From Heligmosomoides polygyrus polygyrus (lineage: Eukaryota > Nematoda > Chromadorea > Rhabditida > Heligmosomidae), in assembly GCA_947396885.1 (NCBI GenBank), contig OX377206.1, forward strand, positions 48,839,631 to 48,903,630: DNA of 64,000 nucleotides, written 5' to 3'. Position 1 is the stretch's first letter; each line of letters opens with the position of its first letter. Shown here piece by piece: positions 36,402 to 47,779 of the stretch. The notes beneath the pieces are model-generated. The model did no database searches, was not told where the DNA came from, and saw nothing but the letters and a program-made list of their open reading frames with translations. Position numbers and translations under genes: made by a program.

Positions 36402-37509
36402 CGTTAGGTGCCGGCGAAGTCGACGACTGACGCTGGGTGAGAAAGGATCACCAGCTGGGTTGCGCTTCGTTCTTAGCGTGGCCAGCCATACCTTATTCCG
36501 GAATGCCTGGCCTAGCCCGCGACTCTGGTGGAGGAAGGACCAACAACTAGGTTGGGCTACGTTCCTAGCGTGGCTAGCCATACTCGAAGCCGGAATGCCT
36601 GGTGTGGTCCGCTCGCCCAGCGTTAGGTGCCGGCGACGTCGACGACTGACGCTGGGTGAGGAATTATCACCAGATAGGTTGGGCCACGTTCCTAGCGTGG
36701 CCAGATATACTCAAAGCCGGAAGGACTGGTGTTGTCCGCAGGTTCAGCCTCAGGGAGCTGCGAAGCCAACGACTGAGGCTGGGTGAGGAAATATCACCAG
36801 ATAGGTTGGGCTACGTTCCTAGCCTGGCCAGCCATACTCGAAGCCGGAATGCCTGGTGTGGTCCGCTCGCCCAGCGTTAGGTGCCGGCGAAGTCGACGAC
36901 TGAGGCTGGGTGAGGAATTATTACCAGATAGGTTGGGCTACGTTCCTAGCGTGGCCAGTCATACTCGAAGCCGAAATGACTGGCGTGATCCGCAGGTTCA
37001 GCCTCAGGGAGCTGCGAAGCCAAAGACTGAGGCTGGGTGAGGAAATATCACCAGATAGGTTGGGCTACGTTCCTAGCCTGGCCAGCCATACTCGAAGCCG
37101 GAATGCCTGGTGTGGTCCGCTCGCCCTGCGTTAGGTGCCGGCGAAGTCGACGACTGACGCTGGGTGAGGAATTATTACCAGATAGGTTGGGCTACGTTCC
37201 TAGCGTGGCCAGTCATACTCGAAGCCGGAATGCCTGGTGTGGTCCTCACGTCCAGCGTTAGGTGCCGGCGAAGTCGACGACTGACGCTGGGTGAGGAATT
37301 ATCACCAGATATGTTGGGCTACGTTCCTAGCGTGGCCAGACATACTCAAAGCCGGAATGACTGATGCGGTCCGCAGGTTCAGCCTCAGGGAGCTGCGAAG
37401 CCAACGACTGAGGCTGGGTGAGGAAATATCACCAGATAGGTTGGGCTACGTTCCTAGCCTGGCCAGCCAAACTCGAAGCCGGAATGCCTGGTGTGGTCCG
37501 CTCGCCCAG
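36402..37509 (+). repeat. 1108-bp, 9-monomer unit, copy 1
   Basis: 8 x 127 + 92 = 1108 bp, with S at 36437. It contains the private variant CAGATATGTTGGG at about 37304. Confidence 0.9.
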
Positions 37510-38617
37510 CGTTAGGTGCCGGCGAAGTCGACGACTGACGCTGGGTGAGAAAGGATCACCAGCTGGGTTGCGCTTCGTTCTTAGCGTGGCCAGCCATACC
37601 TTATTCCGGAATGCCTGGCCTAGCCCGCGACTCTGGTGGAGGAAGGACCAACAACTAGGTTGGGCTACGTTCCTAGCGTGGCTAGCCATACTCGAAGCCG
37701 GAATGCCTGGTGTGGTCCGCTCGCCCAGCGTTAGGTGCCGGCGACGTCGACGACTGACGCTGGGTGAGGAATTATCACCAGATAGGTTGGGCCACGTTCC
37801 TAGCGTGGCCAGATATACTCAAAGCCGGAAGGACTGGTGTTGTCCGCAGGTTCAGCCTCAGGGAGCTGCGAAGCCAACGACTGAGGCTGGGTGAGGAAAT
37901 ATCACCAGATAGGTTGGGCTACGTTCCTAGCCTGGCCAGCCATACTCGAAGCCGGAATGCCTGGTGTGGTCCGCTCGCCCAGCGTTAGGTGCCGGCGAAG
38001 TCGACGACTGAGGCTGGGTGAGGAATTATTACCAGATAGGTTGGGCTACGTTCCTAGCGTGGCCAGTCATACTCGAAGCCGAAATGACTGGCGTGATCCG
38101 CAGGTTCAGCCTCAGGGAGCTGCGAAGCCAAAGACTGAGGCTGGGTGAGGAAATATCACCAGATAGGTTGGGCTACGTTCCTAGCCTGGCCAGCCATACT
38201 CGAAGCCGGAATGCCTGGTGTGGTCCGCTCGCCCTGCGTTAGGTGCCGGCGAAGTCGACGACTGACGCTGGGTGAGGAATTATTACCAGATAGGTTGGGC
38301 TACGTTCCTAGCGTGGCCAGTCATACTCGAAGCCGGAATGCCTGGTGTGGTCCTCACGTCCAGCGTTAGGTGCCGGCGAAGTCGACGACTGACGCTGGGT
38401 GAGGAATTATCACCAGATATGTTGGGCTACGTTCCTAGCGTGGCCAGACATACTCAAAGCCGGAATGACTGATGCGGTCCGCAGGTTCAGCCTCAGGGAG
38501 CTGCGAAGCCAACGACTGAGGCTGGGTGAGGAAATATCACCAGATAGGTTGGGCTACGTTCCTAGCCTGGCCAGCCAAACTCGAAGCCGGAATGCCTGGT
38601 GTGGTCCGCTCGCCCAG
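37510..38617 (+). repeat. 1108-bp unit, copy 2
   Basis: Near-identical to the preceding copy, including CAGATATGTTGGG at about 38412. That variant is absent from the related 26.7-kb segment, so the duplication followed the mutation. Confidence 0.9.
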
Positions 38618-39713
38618 CGTTAGGTGCCGGCGAAGTCGACGACTGACGCTGGGTGAGGAATTATCACCAGATAGGTTGAGCTACGTTCCTAGCGTGGCCA
38701 GACATACTCAAAGCCGGAATGCCTGGTGTGGTCCGCTCGCCCAGCGTTAGGTGCCGGCGAAGTCGACGACTGACGCTGGGTGAGAAAGGATCACCAGCTG
38801 GGTTGCGCTTCGTTCTTAGCGTGGCCAGCCATACCCTATTCCGGAATGCCTGGCCTAGCCCGCGACTCTCGTGGAGGAAGGACCAACAACTAGGTTGGGC
38901 TACGTTCCTAGCGTGGCCAGCCATACTCGAAGCCGGAATGCCTGGTGTGGTCCGCTCGCCCAGCGTTAGGTGCCGGCGAAGTCGACGACTGACGCTGGGT
39001 GAGGAATTATCACCAGATAGGTTGAGCTACGTTCCTAGCGTGGCCAGTCATACTCGAAGCCGGAATGACTGGCGTGGTCTGCAGGTCCAGCGTTAGGTGC
39101 CGGCGAGGTCGACGACTGACGCTGGGTGAGAAAGGATCACCAGCTGGGTTGCGCTTCGTTCTTAGCGTGGCCAGCCATACCCTATTCCGGAATGCCTGGC
39201 CTAGCCCGCGACTCTGGTGGAGGAAGGACCAACAACTAGGTTGGGCTACGTTCCTAGCGTGGCCAGCCATACTCGAAGCCGGAATGCCTGGTGTGGTCCG
39301 CTCGCCCAGCGTTAGGTGCCGGCGAAGTCGACGACTGACGCTGGGTGAGGAATTATCACCAGATAGGTTGAGCTACGTTCCTAGCGTGGCCAGTCATACT
39401 CGAAGCCGAAATGACTGGCGTGATCCGCAGGTCCAGGGTTAGGTGCCGGCGAAGTCGACGACTGACGCTGGGTGAGGAATTATTACCAGATAGGTTGGGC
39501 TACGTTCCTAGCGTGGCCAGTCATACTCGAAGCCGGAATGCCTGGTGTGGTCCTCACGTCCAGCGTTAGGTGCCGGCGAAGTCGACGACTGACGCTGGGT
39601 GAGGAATTATCACAAGATAGGTTGGGCTACGTTCCTAGCGTGGCCAGACATACTCAAAGCCGGAATGACTGATGCGGTCCGCAGGTTCAGCCTCAGGGAG
39701 CTGCGAAGCCAAC
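38133..39713 (+). repeat. 1581-bp HOR (type C), copy 1
   Basis: 11 x 127 + 2 x 92 = 1581 bp, with S at 38780 and 39126. It overlaps the right end of the 1108-bp duplication. A private CACAAGATAGG lies near 39611. Confidence 0.88.
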
Positions 39714-41294
39714 GACTGAGGCTGGGTGAGGAAATATCACCAGATAGGTTGGGCTACGTTCCTAGCCTGGCCAGCCATACTCGAAGCCGGAATGCCTGGT
39801 GTGGTCCGCTCGCCCTGCGTTAGGTGCCGGCGAAGTCGACGACTGACGCTGGGTGAGGAATTATTACCAGATAGGTTGGGCTACGTTCCTAGCGTGGCCA
39901 GTCATACTCGAAGCCGGAATGCCTGGTGTGGTCCTCACGTCCAGCGTTAGGTGCCGGCGAAGTCGACGACTGACGCTGGGTGAGGAATTATCACCAGATA
40001 GGTTGGGCTACGTTCCTAGCGTGGCCAGACATACTCAAAGCCGGAATGACTGATGCGGTCCGCAGGTTCAGCCTCAGGGAGCTGCGAAGCCAACGACTGA
40101 GGCTGGGTGAGGAAATATCACCAGATAGGTTGGGCTACGTTCCTAGCCTGGCCAGCCAAACTCGAAGCCGGAATGCCTGGTGTGGTCCGCTCGCCCAGCG
40201 TTAGGTGCCGGCGAAGTCGACGACTGACGCTGGGTGAGGAATTATCACCAGATAGGTTGAGCTACGTTCCTAGCGTGGCCAGACATACTCAAAGCCGGAA
40301 TGCCTGGTGTGGTCCGCTCGCCCAGCGTTAGGTGCCGGCGAAGTCGACGACTGACGCTGGGTGAGAAAGGATCACCAGCTGGGTTGCGCTTCGTTCTTAG
40401 CGTGGCCAGCCATACCCTATTCCGGAATGCCTGGCCTAGCCCGCGACTCTCGTGGAGGAAGGACCAACAACTAGGTTGGGCTACGTTCCTAGCGTGGCCA
40501 GCCATACTCGAAGCCGGAATGCCTGGTGTGGTCCGCTCGCCCAGCGTTAGGTGCCGGCGAAGTCGACGACTGACGCTGGGTGAGGAATTATCACCAGATA
40601 GGTTGAGCTACGTTCCTAGCGTGGCCAGTCATACTCGAAGCCGGAATGACTGGCGTGGTCTGCAGGTCCAGCGTTAGGTGCCGGCGAGGTCGACGACTGA
40701 CGCTGGGTGAGAAAGGATCACCAGCTGGGTTGCGCTTCGTTCTTAGCGTGGCCAGCCATACCCTATTCCGGAATGCCTGGCCTAGCCCGCGACTCTGGTG
40801 GAGGAAGGACCAACAACTAGGTTGGGCTACGTTCCTAGCGTGGCCAGCCATACTCGAAGCCGGAATGCCTGGTGTGGTCCGCTCGCCCAGCGTTAGGTGC
40901 CGGCGAAGTCGACGACTGACGCTGGGTGAGGAATTATCACCAGATAGGTTGAGCTACGTTCCTAGCGTGGCCAGTCATACTCGAAGCCGAAATGACTGGC
41001 GTGATCCGCAGGTCCAGGGTTAGGTGCCGGCGAAGTCGACGACTGACGCTGGGTGAGGAATTATTACCAGATAGGTTGGGCTACGTTCCTAGCGTGGCCA
41101 GTCATACTCGAAGCCGGAATGCCTGGTGTGGTCCTCACGTCCAGCGTTAGGTGCCGGCGAAGTCGACGACTGACGCTGGGTGAGGAATTATCACCAGATA
41201 GGTTGGGCTACGTTCCTAGCGTGGCCAGACATACTCAAAGCCGGAATGACTGATGCGGTCCGCAGGTTCAGCCTCAGGGAGCTGCGAAGCCAAC
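39714..41294 (+). repeat. 1581-bp HOR (type C), copy 2
   Basis: Same order as the preceding copy, with S at 40361 and 40707. The match continues a further 50 bases or so and stops at about 41345. Confidence 0.88.
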
Positions 41295-41960
41295 GACTGA
41301 GGCTGGGTGAGGAAATATCACCAGATAGGTTGGGCTACGTTCCTAGCGTGGCCAGTCATACTCGAAGCCGAAATGACTGGCGTGATCCGCAGGTCCAGGG
41401 TTAGGTGCCGGCGAAGTCGACGACTGACGCTGGGTGAGGAATTATTACCAGATAGGTTGGGCTACGTTCCTAGCCTGGCCAGCCAAACTCGAAGCCGGAA
41501 TGCCTGGTGTGGTCAGCTCGCCCAGCGTTAGGTGCCGGCGAAGTCGACGACTGACGCTGGGTGAGGAATTATCACCAGATAGGTTGAGCTACGTTCCTAG
41601 TGTGGCCAGACATACTCAAAGCCGGAATGCCTGGTGTGGTCCGCTCGCCCAGCGTTAGGTGCCGGCGAAGTCGACGACTGACGCTGGGTGAGAAAGGATC
41701 ACCAGCTGGATTGCGCTTCGTTCTTAGCGTGACCAGCCATACCCTATTCCGGAATGCCTGGCCTAGCCCGCGACTCTCGTGGAGGAAGGACCAACAACTA
41801 GGTTGGGCTACGTTCCTAGCGTGGCCAGCCATACTCGAAGCCGGAATGCCTGGTGTGGTCTGCTCGTCCAGCGTTAGGTGCCGGCGAAGTCGACGACTGA
41901 CGCTGGGTGAGGAATTATTACCAGATAGGTTGGGCTACGTTCCTAGCGTGGCCAGTCATA
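41295..41960 (+). repeat. Satellite junction segment
   Basis: L units at 41307, 41434 and 41561, an S at 41688, and L units at 41780 and 41907. The order resembles that at about 30.9-31.2 kb. No gene is seen. Confidence 0.75.
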
Positions 41961-42652
41961 CTCGAAGCCGGAATGACTGGCGTGGTCTGCAGGTCCAGCG
42001 TTAGGTGCCGGCGAGGTCGACGACTGACGCTGGGTGAGAAAGGATCACCAGCTGGGTTGCGCTTCGTTCTTAGCGTGGCCAGCCATACCCTATTCCGGAA
42101 TGCCTGGCCTAGCCCGCGACTCTGGTGGAGGAAGGACCAACAACTAGGTTGGGCTACGTTCCTAGCGTGGCCAGCCATACTCGAAGCCGGAATGCCTGGT
42201 GTGGTCCGCTCGCCCAGCGTTAGGTGCCGGCGAAGTCGACGACTGAGGCTGGGTAAGGAAATATCACCAGATAGGTTGGGCTACGTTCCTAGCCTGGCCA
42301 GCCATACTCGAAGCCGAAATGCCTGGTGTGGTCCGCACTTCCAGCGTTAGGTGCCGGCGAAGTCGACGACTGACGCTGGGTGAGAAAGGATCACCAGCTG
42401 GGTTGCGCTTCGTTCTTAGCGTGGCCAGCCATACCTTATTCCGGAATGCCTGGCCTAGCCCGCGACTCTGGTGGAGGAAGGACCAACAACTAGGTTGGGC
42501 TACGTTCCTAGCGTGGCTAGCCATACTCGAAGCCGGAATGCCTGGTGTGGTCCGCTCGCCCAGCGTTAGGTGCCGGCGACGTCGACGACTGACGCTGGGT
42601 GAGGAATTATCACCAGATAGGTTGGGCCACGTTCCTAGCGTGGCCAGATATA
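41961..42652 (+). repeat. 692-bp, 6-monomer unit, copy 1
   Basis: 4 x 127 + 2 x 92 = 692 bp, itself two 346-bp (L-L-S) trimers. The second S ends TCTGGTGG at about 42467. Confidence 0.9.
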
Positions 42653-43344
42653 CTCGAAGCCGGAATGACTGGCGTGGTCTGCAGGTCCAGCGTTAGGTGC
42701 CGGCGAGGTCGACGACTGACGCTGGGTGAGAAAGGATCACCAGCTGGGTTGCGCTTCGTTCTTAGCGTGGCCAGCCATACCCTATTCCGGAATGCCTGGC
42801 CTAGCCCGCGACTCTGGTGGAGGAAGGACCAACAACTAGGTTGGGCTACGTTCCTAGCGTGGCCAGCCATACTCGAAGCCGGAATGCCTGGTGTGGTCCG
42901 CTCGCCCAGCGTTAGGTGCCGGCGAAGTCGACGACTGAGGCTGGGTAAGGAAATATCACCAGATAGGTTGGGCTACGTTCCTAGCCTGGCCAGCCATACT
43001 CGAAGCCGAAATGCCTGGTGTGGTCCGCACTTCCAGCGTTAGGTGCCGGCGAAGTCGACGACTGACGCTGGGTGAGAAAGGATCACCAGCTGGGTTGCGC
43101 TTCGTTCTTAGCGTGGCCAGCCATACCTTATTCCGGAATGCCTGGCCTAGCCCGCGACTCTTGTGGAGGAAGGACCAACAACTAGGTTGGGCTACGTTCC
43201 TAGCGTGGCTAGCCATACTCGAAGCCGGAATGCCTGGTGTGGTCCGCTCGCCCAGCGTTAGGTGCCGGCGACGTCGACGACTGACGCTGGGTGAGGAATT
43301 ATCACCAGATAGGTTGGGCCACGTTCCTAGCGTGGCCAGATATA
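42653..43344 (+). repeat. 692-bp unit, copy 2
   Basis: As copy 1, but the second S ends TCTTGTGG at about 43159, a change shared only with copy 3. Confidence 0.9.
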
Positions 43345-44036
43345 CTCGAAGCCGGAATGACTGGCGTGGTCTGCAGGTCCAGCGTTAGGTGCCGGCGAGG
43401 TCGACGACTGACGCTGGGTGAGAAAGGATCACCAGCTGGGTTGCGCTTCGTTCTTAGCGTGGCCAGCCATACCCTATTCCGGAATGCCTGGCCTAGCCCG
43501 CGACTCTGGTGGAGGAAGGACCAACAACTAGGTTGGGCTACGTTCCTAGCGTGGCCAGCCATACTCGAAGCCGGAATGCCTGGTGTGGTCCGCTCGCCCA
43601 GCGTTAGGTGCCGGCGAAGTCGACGACTGAGGCTGGGTAAGGAAATATCACCAGATAGGTTGGGCTACGTTCCTAGCCTGGCCAGCCATACTCGAAGCCG
43701 AAATGCCTGGTGTGGTCCGCACTTCCAGCGTTAGGTGCCGGCGAAGTCGACGACTGACGCTGGGTGAGAAAGGATCACCAGCTGGGTTGCGCTTCGTTCT
43801 TAGCGTGGCCAGCCATACCTTATTCCGGAATGCCTGGCCTAGCCCGCGACTCTTGTGGAGGAAGGACCAACAACTAGGTTGGGCTACGTTCCTAGCGTGG
43901 CTAGCCATACTCGAAGCCGGAATGCCTGGTGTGGTCCGCTCGCCCAGCGTTAGGTGCCGGCGACGTCGACGACTGACGCTGGGTGAGGAATTATCACCAG
44001 ATAGGTTGGGCCACGTTCCTAGCGTGGCCAGATATA
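43345..44036 (+). repeat. 692-bp unit, copy 3
   Basis: As copy 2, with TCTTGTGG at about 43851. The next monomer switches to the GATATACTCAAAGCCGG form. Confidence 0.9.
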
Positions 44037-44647
44037 CTCAAAGCCGGAAGGACTGGTGTTGTCCGCAGGTTCAGCCTCAGGGAGCTGCGAAGCCAACGAC
44101 TGAGGCTGGGTGAGGAAATATCACCAGATAGGTTGGGCTACGTTCCTAGCCTGGCCAGCCATACTCGAAGCCGGAATGCCTGGTGTGGTCCGCTCGCCCA
44201 GCGTTAGGTGCCGGCGAAGTCGACGACTGAGGCTGGGTGAGGAATTATTACCAGATAGGTTGGGCTACGTTCCTAGCGTGGCCAGTCATACTCGAAGCCG
44301 AAATGACTGGCGTGATCCGCAGGTCCAGGGTTAGGTGCCGGCGAAGTCGACGACTGACGCGGGGTGGGGAAGGATCACCAGCTAGGCTGGGCTACGTTCC
44401 TAGCCTGGCCAGCCATACTCGAAGCCGGAATGCCTGGTGTGGTCCGCACGTCCAGCGTTAGGTGCCGGCGAAGTCGACGACTGACGCTGGGTGAGGAATT
44501 ATTACCAGATAGGTTGGGCTACGTTCCTAGCCTGGCCAGCCATACTCGAAGCCGGAATGCCTGGTGTGGTCCGCACGTCCAGCGTTAGGTGCCGGCGAAG
44601 TCGACGACTGACGCTGGGTGAGGAATTATCACCAGATAGGTTGGGCT
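44013..44647 (+). repeat. 635-bp unit (5 L), copy 1
   Basis: Five consecutive L units (5 x 127) with no S, including the GTGGGGAAGGATC monomer at 44364. Confidence 0.88.
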
Positions 44648-45282
44648 ACGTTCCTAGCGTGGCCAGATATACTCAAAGCCGGAAGGACTGGTGTTGTCCG
44701 CAGGTTCAGCCTCAGGGAGCTGCGAAGCCAACGACTGAGGCTGGGTGAGGAAATATCACCAGATAGGTTGGGCTACGTTCCTAGCCTGGCCAGCCATACT
44801 CGAAGCCGGAATGCCTGGTGTGGTCCGCTCGCCCAGCGTTAGGTGCCGGCGAAGTCGACGACTGAGGCTGGGTGAGGAATTATTACCAGATAGGTTGGGC
44901 TACGTTCCTAGCGTGGCCAGTCATACTCGAAGCCGAAATGACTGGCGTGATCCGCAGGTCCAGGGTTAGGTGCCGGCGAAGTCGACGACTGACGCGGGGT
45001 GGGGAAGGATCACCAGCTAGGCTGGGCTACGTTCCTAGCCTGGCCAGCCATACTCGAAGCCGGAATGCCTGGTGTGGTCCGCACGTCCAGCGTTAGGTGC
45101 CGGCGAAGTCGACGACTGACGCTGGGTGAGGAATTATTACCAGATAGGTTGGGCTACGTTCCTAGCCTGGCCAGCCATACTCGAAGCCGGAATGCCTGGT
45201 GTGGTCCGCACGTCCAGCGTTAGGTGCCGGCGAAGTCGACGACTGACGCTGGGTGAGGAATTATCACCAGATAGGTTGGGCT
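44648..45282 (+). repeat. 635-bp unit (5 L), copy 2
   Basis: Near-identical to the preceding five monomers. It leads directly into the dispersed cassette. Confidence 0.88.
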
Positions 45283-45633
45283 ACGTTCCTAGCGTGGCCA
45301 GACATACTCAAAGCCGGAATGACTGGTGTGGTCCGCAGGTTCAGCCTCAGGGAGCTGCGAAGCCAAAGACTGAGGCTGGGTGAGGAAATATCACCAGATA
45401 GGTTGGGCTACGTTCCTAGCCTGGCCAGCCATACTCGAAGCCGGAATGCCTGGTGTGGTCCGCTCGCCCTGCGTTAGGTGCCGGCGAAGTCGTCGACTGA
45501 CGCGGGGTGGGGAATTATTACCAGATAGGCTGGGCTACGTTCCTAGCCTGGCCAGCCATACTAGAAGCCGGAATGCCTGGTGTGGTCCGCACGTCCAGCG
45601 TTAGGTGCCGGCGAGGTCGACGACTGACGCTGG
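44872..45633 (+). repeat. Six-L cassette, copy 2
   Basis: Same six-monomer order as 12423-13184, ending in the CATACTAGAAGCC monomer and followed by S at 45634. Confidence 0.88.
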
Positions 45634-46099
45634 GTGAGAAAGGATCACCAGCTGGGTTGCGCTTCGTTCTTAGCGTGGCCAGCCATACCCTATTCCGGAA
45701 TGCGTGGCCTAGCCCGCGACTCTGGTGGAGGAAGGACCAACAACTATGCTGGGCTACGTTCCTAGCGTGGCCAGCCATACCCGAAGCCGGAATGCCTGGT
45801 GTGGTCCGCTCGTCCAGCGTTAGGTGCAGGCGAAGCCAACGACTGAGGCTGGGTAAGGAAATATCACCAGATAGGTTGGGCTACGTTCCTAGCCTGGCCA
45901 GCCATACTCGAAGCCGAAATGCCTGGTGTGGTCCGCTCGCCCAGCGTTAGGTGCCGGCGACGTCGACGACTGACGCTGGGTGAGGAATTATCACCAGATG
46001 GGTTGGGCCACGTTCCTAGCGTGGCCAGATATACTCAAAGCCGGAAGGACTGGTGTTGTCCGCAGGTTCAGCCTCAGGGAGCTGCGAAGCCAACGACTG
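45500..46099 (+). repeat. 600-bp unit (4 L + 1 S), copy 1
   Basis: Offset 600 bp to the next copy. Private markers GGAATGCGTGGCC (about 45697) and ACTATGCTGGG are shared with copy 2. Confidence 0.8.
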
Positions 46100-46540
46100 A
46101 GGCGGGGTGGGGAATTATTACCAGATAGGCTGGGCTACGTTCCTAGCCTGGCCAGCCATACTAGAAGCCGGAATGCCTGGTGTGGTCCGCACGTCCAGCG
46201 TTAGGTGCCGGCGAAGTCGTCGACTGACGCGGGGTGGGGAATTATTACCAGATAGGCTGGGCTACGTTCCTAGCCTGGCCAGCCATACTAGAAGCCGGAA
46301 TGCGTGGCCTAGCCCGCGACTCTGGTGGAGGAAGGACCAACAACTATGCTGGGCTACGTTCCTAGCGTGGCCAGCCATACCCGAAGCCGGAATGCCTGGT
46401 GTGGTCCGCTCGTCCAGCGTTAGGTGCAGGCGAAGCCAACGACTGAGGCTGGGTAAGGAAATATCACCAGATAGGTTGGGCTACGTTCCTAGCCTGGCCA
46501 GCCATACTCGAAGCCGAAATGCCTGGTGTGGTCCTCACGT
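46100..46540 (+). repeat. 600-bp unit, rearranged partial copy 2
   Basis: Carries the same private markers at about 46297 and 46353, but the left part is rebuilt. The GTGGGGAATTATTACC monomer occurs twice in a row (46107 and 46234), and the second is a chimera. The entry junction reads GACTGAGGCGGGGTGGGG, joining two inverted-repeat types. Confidence 0.8.
46234..46325 (+). repeat. Chimeric 92-bp monomer
   Basis: The first half is that of the L starting GTGGGGAATTATTACC with CATACTAGAAGCCGG. From the GGAATGCGTGGCC block onward it is an S. The total is exactly 92 bp, so the crossover was in register within the shared CCGGAATG block. Confidence 0.88.
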
Positions 46541-46833
46541 CCAGCGTTAGGTGCCGGCGAAGTCGACGACTGACGCTGGGTGAGGAATTATCACCAGATA
46601 GGTTGGGCTACGTTCCTAGCGTGGCCAGACATACTCAAAGCCGGAATGACTGATGCGGTCCGCAGGTTCAGCCTCAGGGAGCTGCGAAGCCAACGACTGA
46701 GGCTGGGTGAGGAAATATCACCAGATAGGTTGGGCTACGTTCCTAGCCTGGCCAGCCAAACTCGAAGCCGGAATGCCTGGTGTGGTCCGCTCGCCCAGCG
46801 TTAGGTGCCGGCGAAGTCGACGACTGACGCTGG

Positions 46834-47306
46834 GTGAGGAATTATCACCAGATAGGTTGAGCTACGTTCCTAGTGTGGCCAGACATACTCAAAGCCGGAA
46901 TGCCTGGTGTGGTCCGCTCGCCCAGCGTTAGGTGCCGGCGAAGTCGACGACTGACGCTGGGTGAGAAAGGATCACCAGCTGGGTTGCGCTTCGTTCTTAG
47001 CGTGGCCAGCCATACCCTATTCCGGAATGCCTGGCCTAGCCCGCGACTCTCGTGGAGGAAGGACCAACAACTAGGTTGGGCTACGTTCCTAGCGTGGCCA
47101 GCCATACTCGAAGCCGGAATGCCTGGTGTGGTCTGCTCGTCCAGCGTTAGGTGCCGGCGAAGTCGACGACTGACGCTGGGTGAGGAATTATTACCAGATA
47201 GGTTGGGCTACGTTCCTAGCGTGGCCAGTCATACTCGAAGCCGGAATGACTGGAGTGGTCTGCAGGTCCAGCGTTAGGTGCCGGCGAGGTCGACGACTGA
47301 CGCTGG
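46834..47306 (+). repeat. 473-bp unit (3 L + 1 S), copy 1
   Basis: 127+92+127+127 bp with S at 46961. A private ACTGGAGTGG at about 47250 is shared with the next copy. Confidence 0.87.
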
Positions 47307-47779
47307 GTGAGGAATTATCACCAGATAGGTTGAGCTACGTTCCTAGCGTGGCCAGACATACTCAAAGCCGGAATGCCTGGTGTGGTCCGCTCGCCCAGCG
47401 CTAGGTGCCGGCGGAGTCGACGACTGACGCTGGGTGAGAAAGGATCACCAGCTGGGTTGCGCTTCGTTCTTAGCGTGGCCAGCCATACCCTATTCCGGAA
47501 TGCCTGGCCTAGCCCGCGACTCTGGTGGAGGAAGGACCAACAACTAGGTTGGGCTACGTTCCTAGCGTGGCCAGCCATACTCGAAGCCGGAATGCCTGGT
47601 GTGGTCTGCTCGTCCAGCGTTAGGTGCCGGCGAAGTCGACGACTGACGCTGGGTGAGGAATTATTACCAGATAGGTTGGGCTACGTTCCTAGCGTGGCCA
47701 GTCATACTCGAAGCCGGAATGACTGGAGTGGTCTGCAGGTCCAGCGTTAGGTGCCGGCGAGGTCGACGACTGACGCTGG
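47307..47779 (+). repeat. 473-bp unit, copy 2
   Basis: Same order, with S at 47434 and ACTGGAGTGG at about 47723. It has its own CCAGCGCTAGG and GGCGGAGTCG changes near 47396-47414. Confidence 0.87.
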
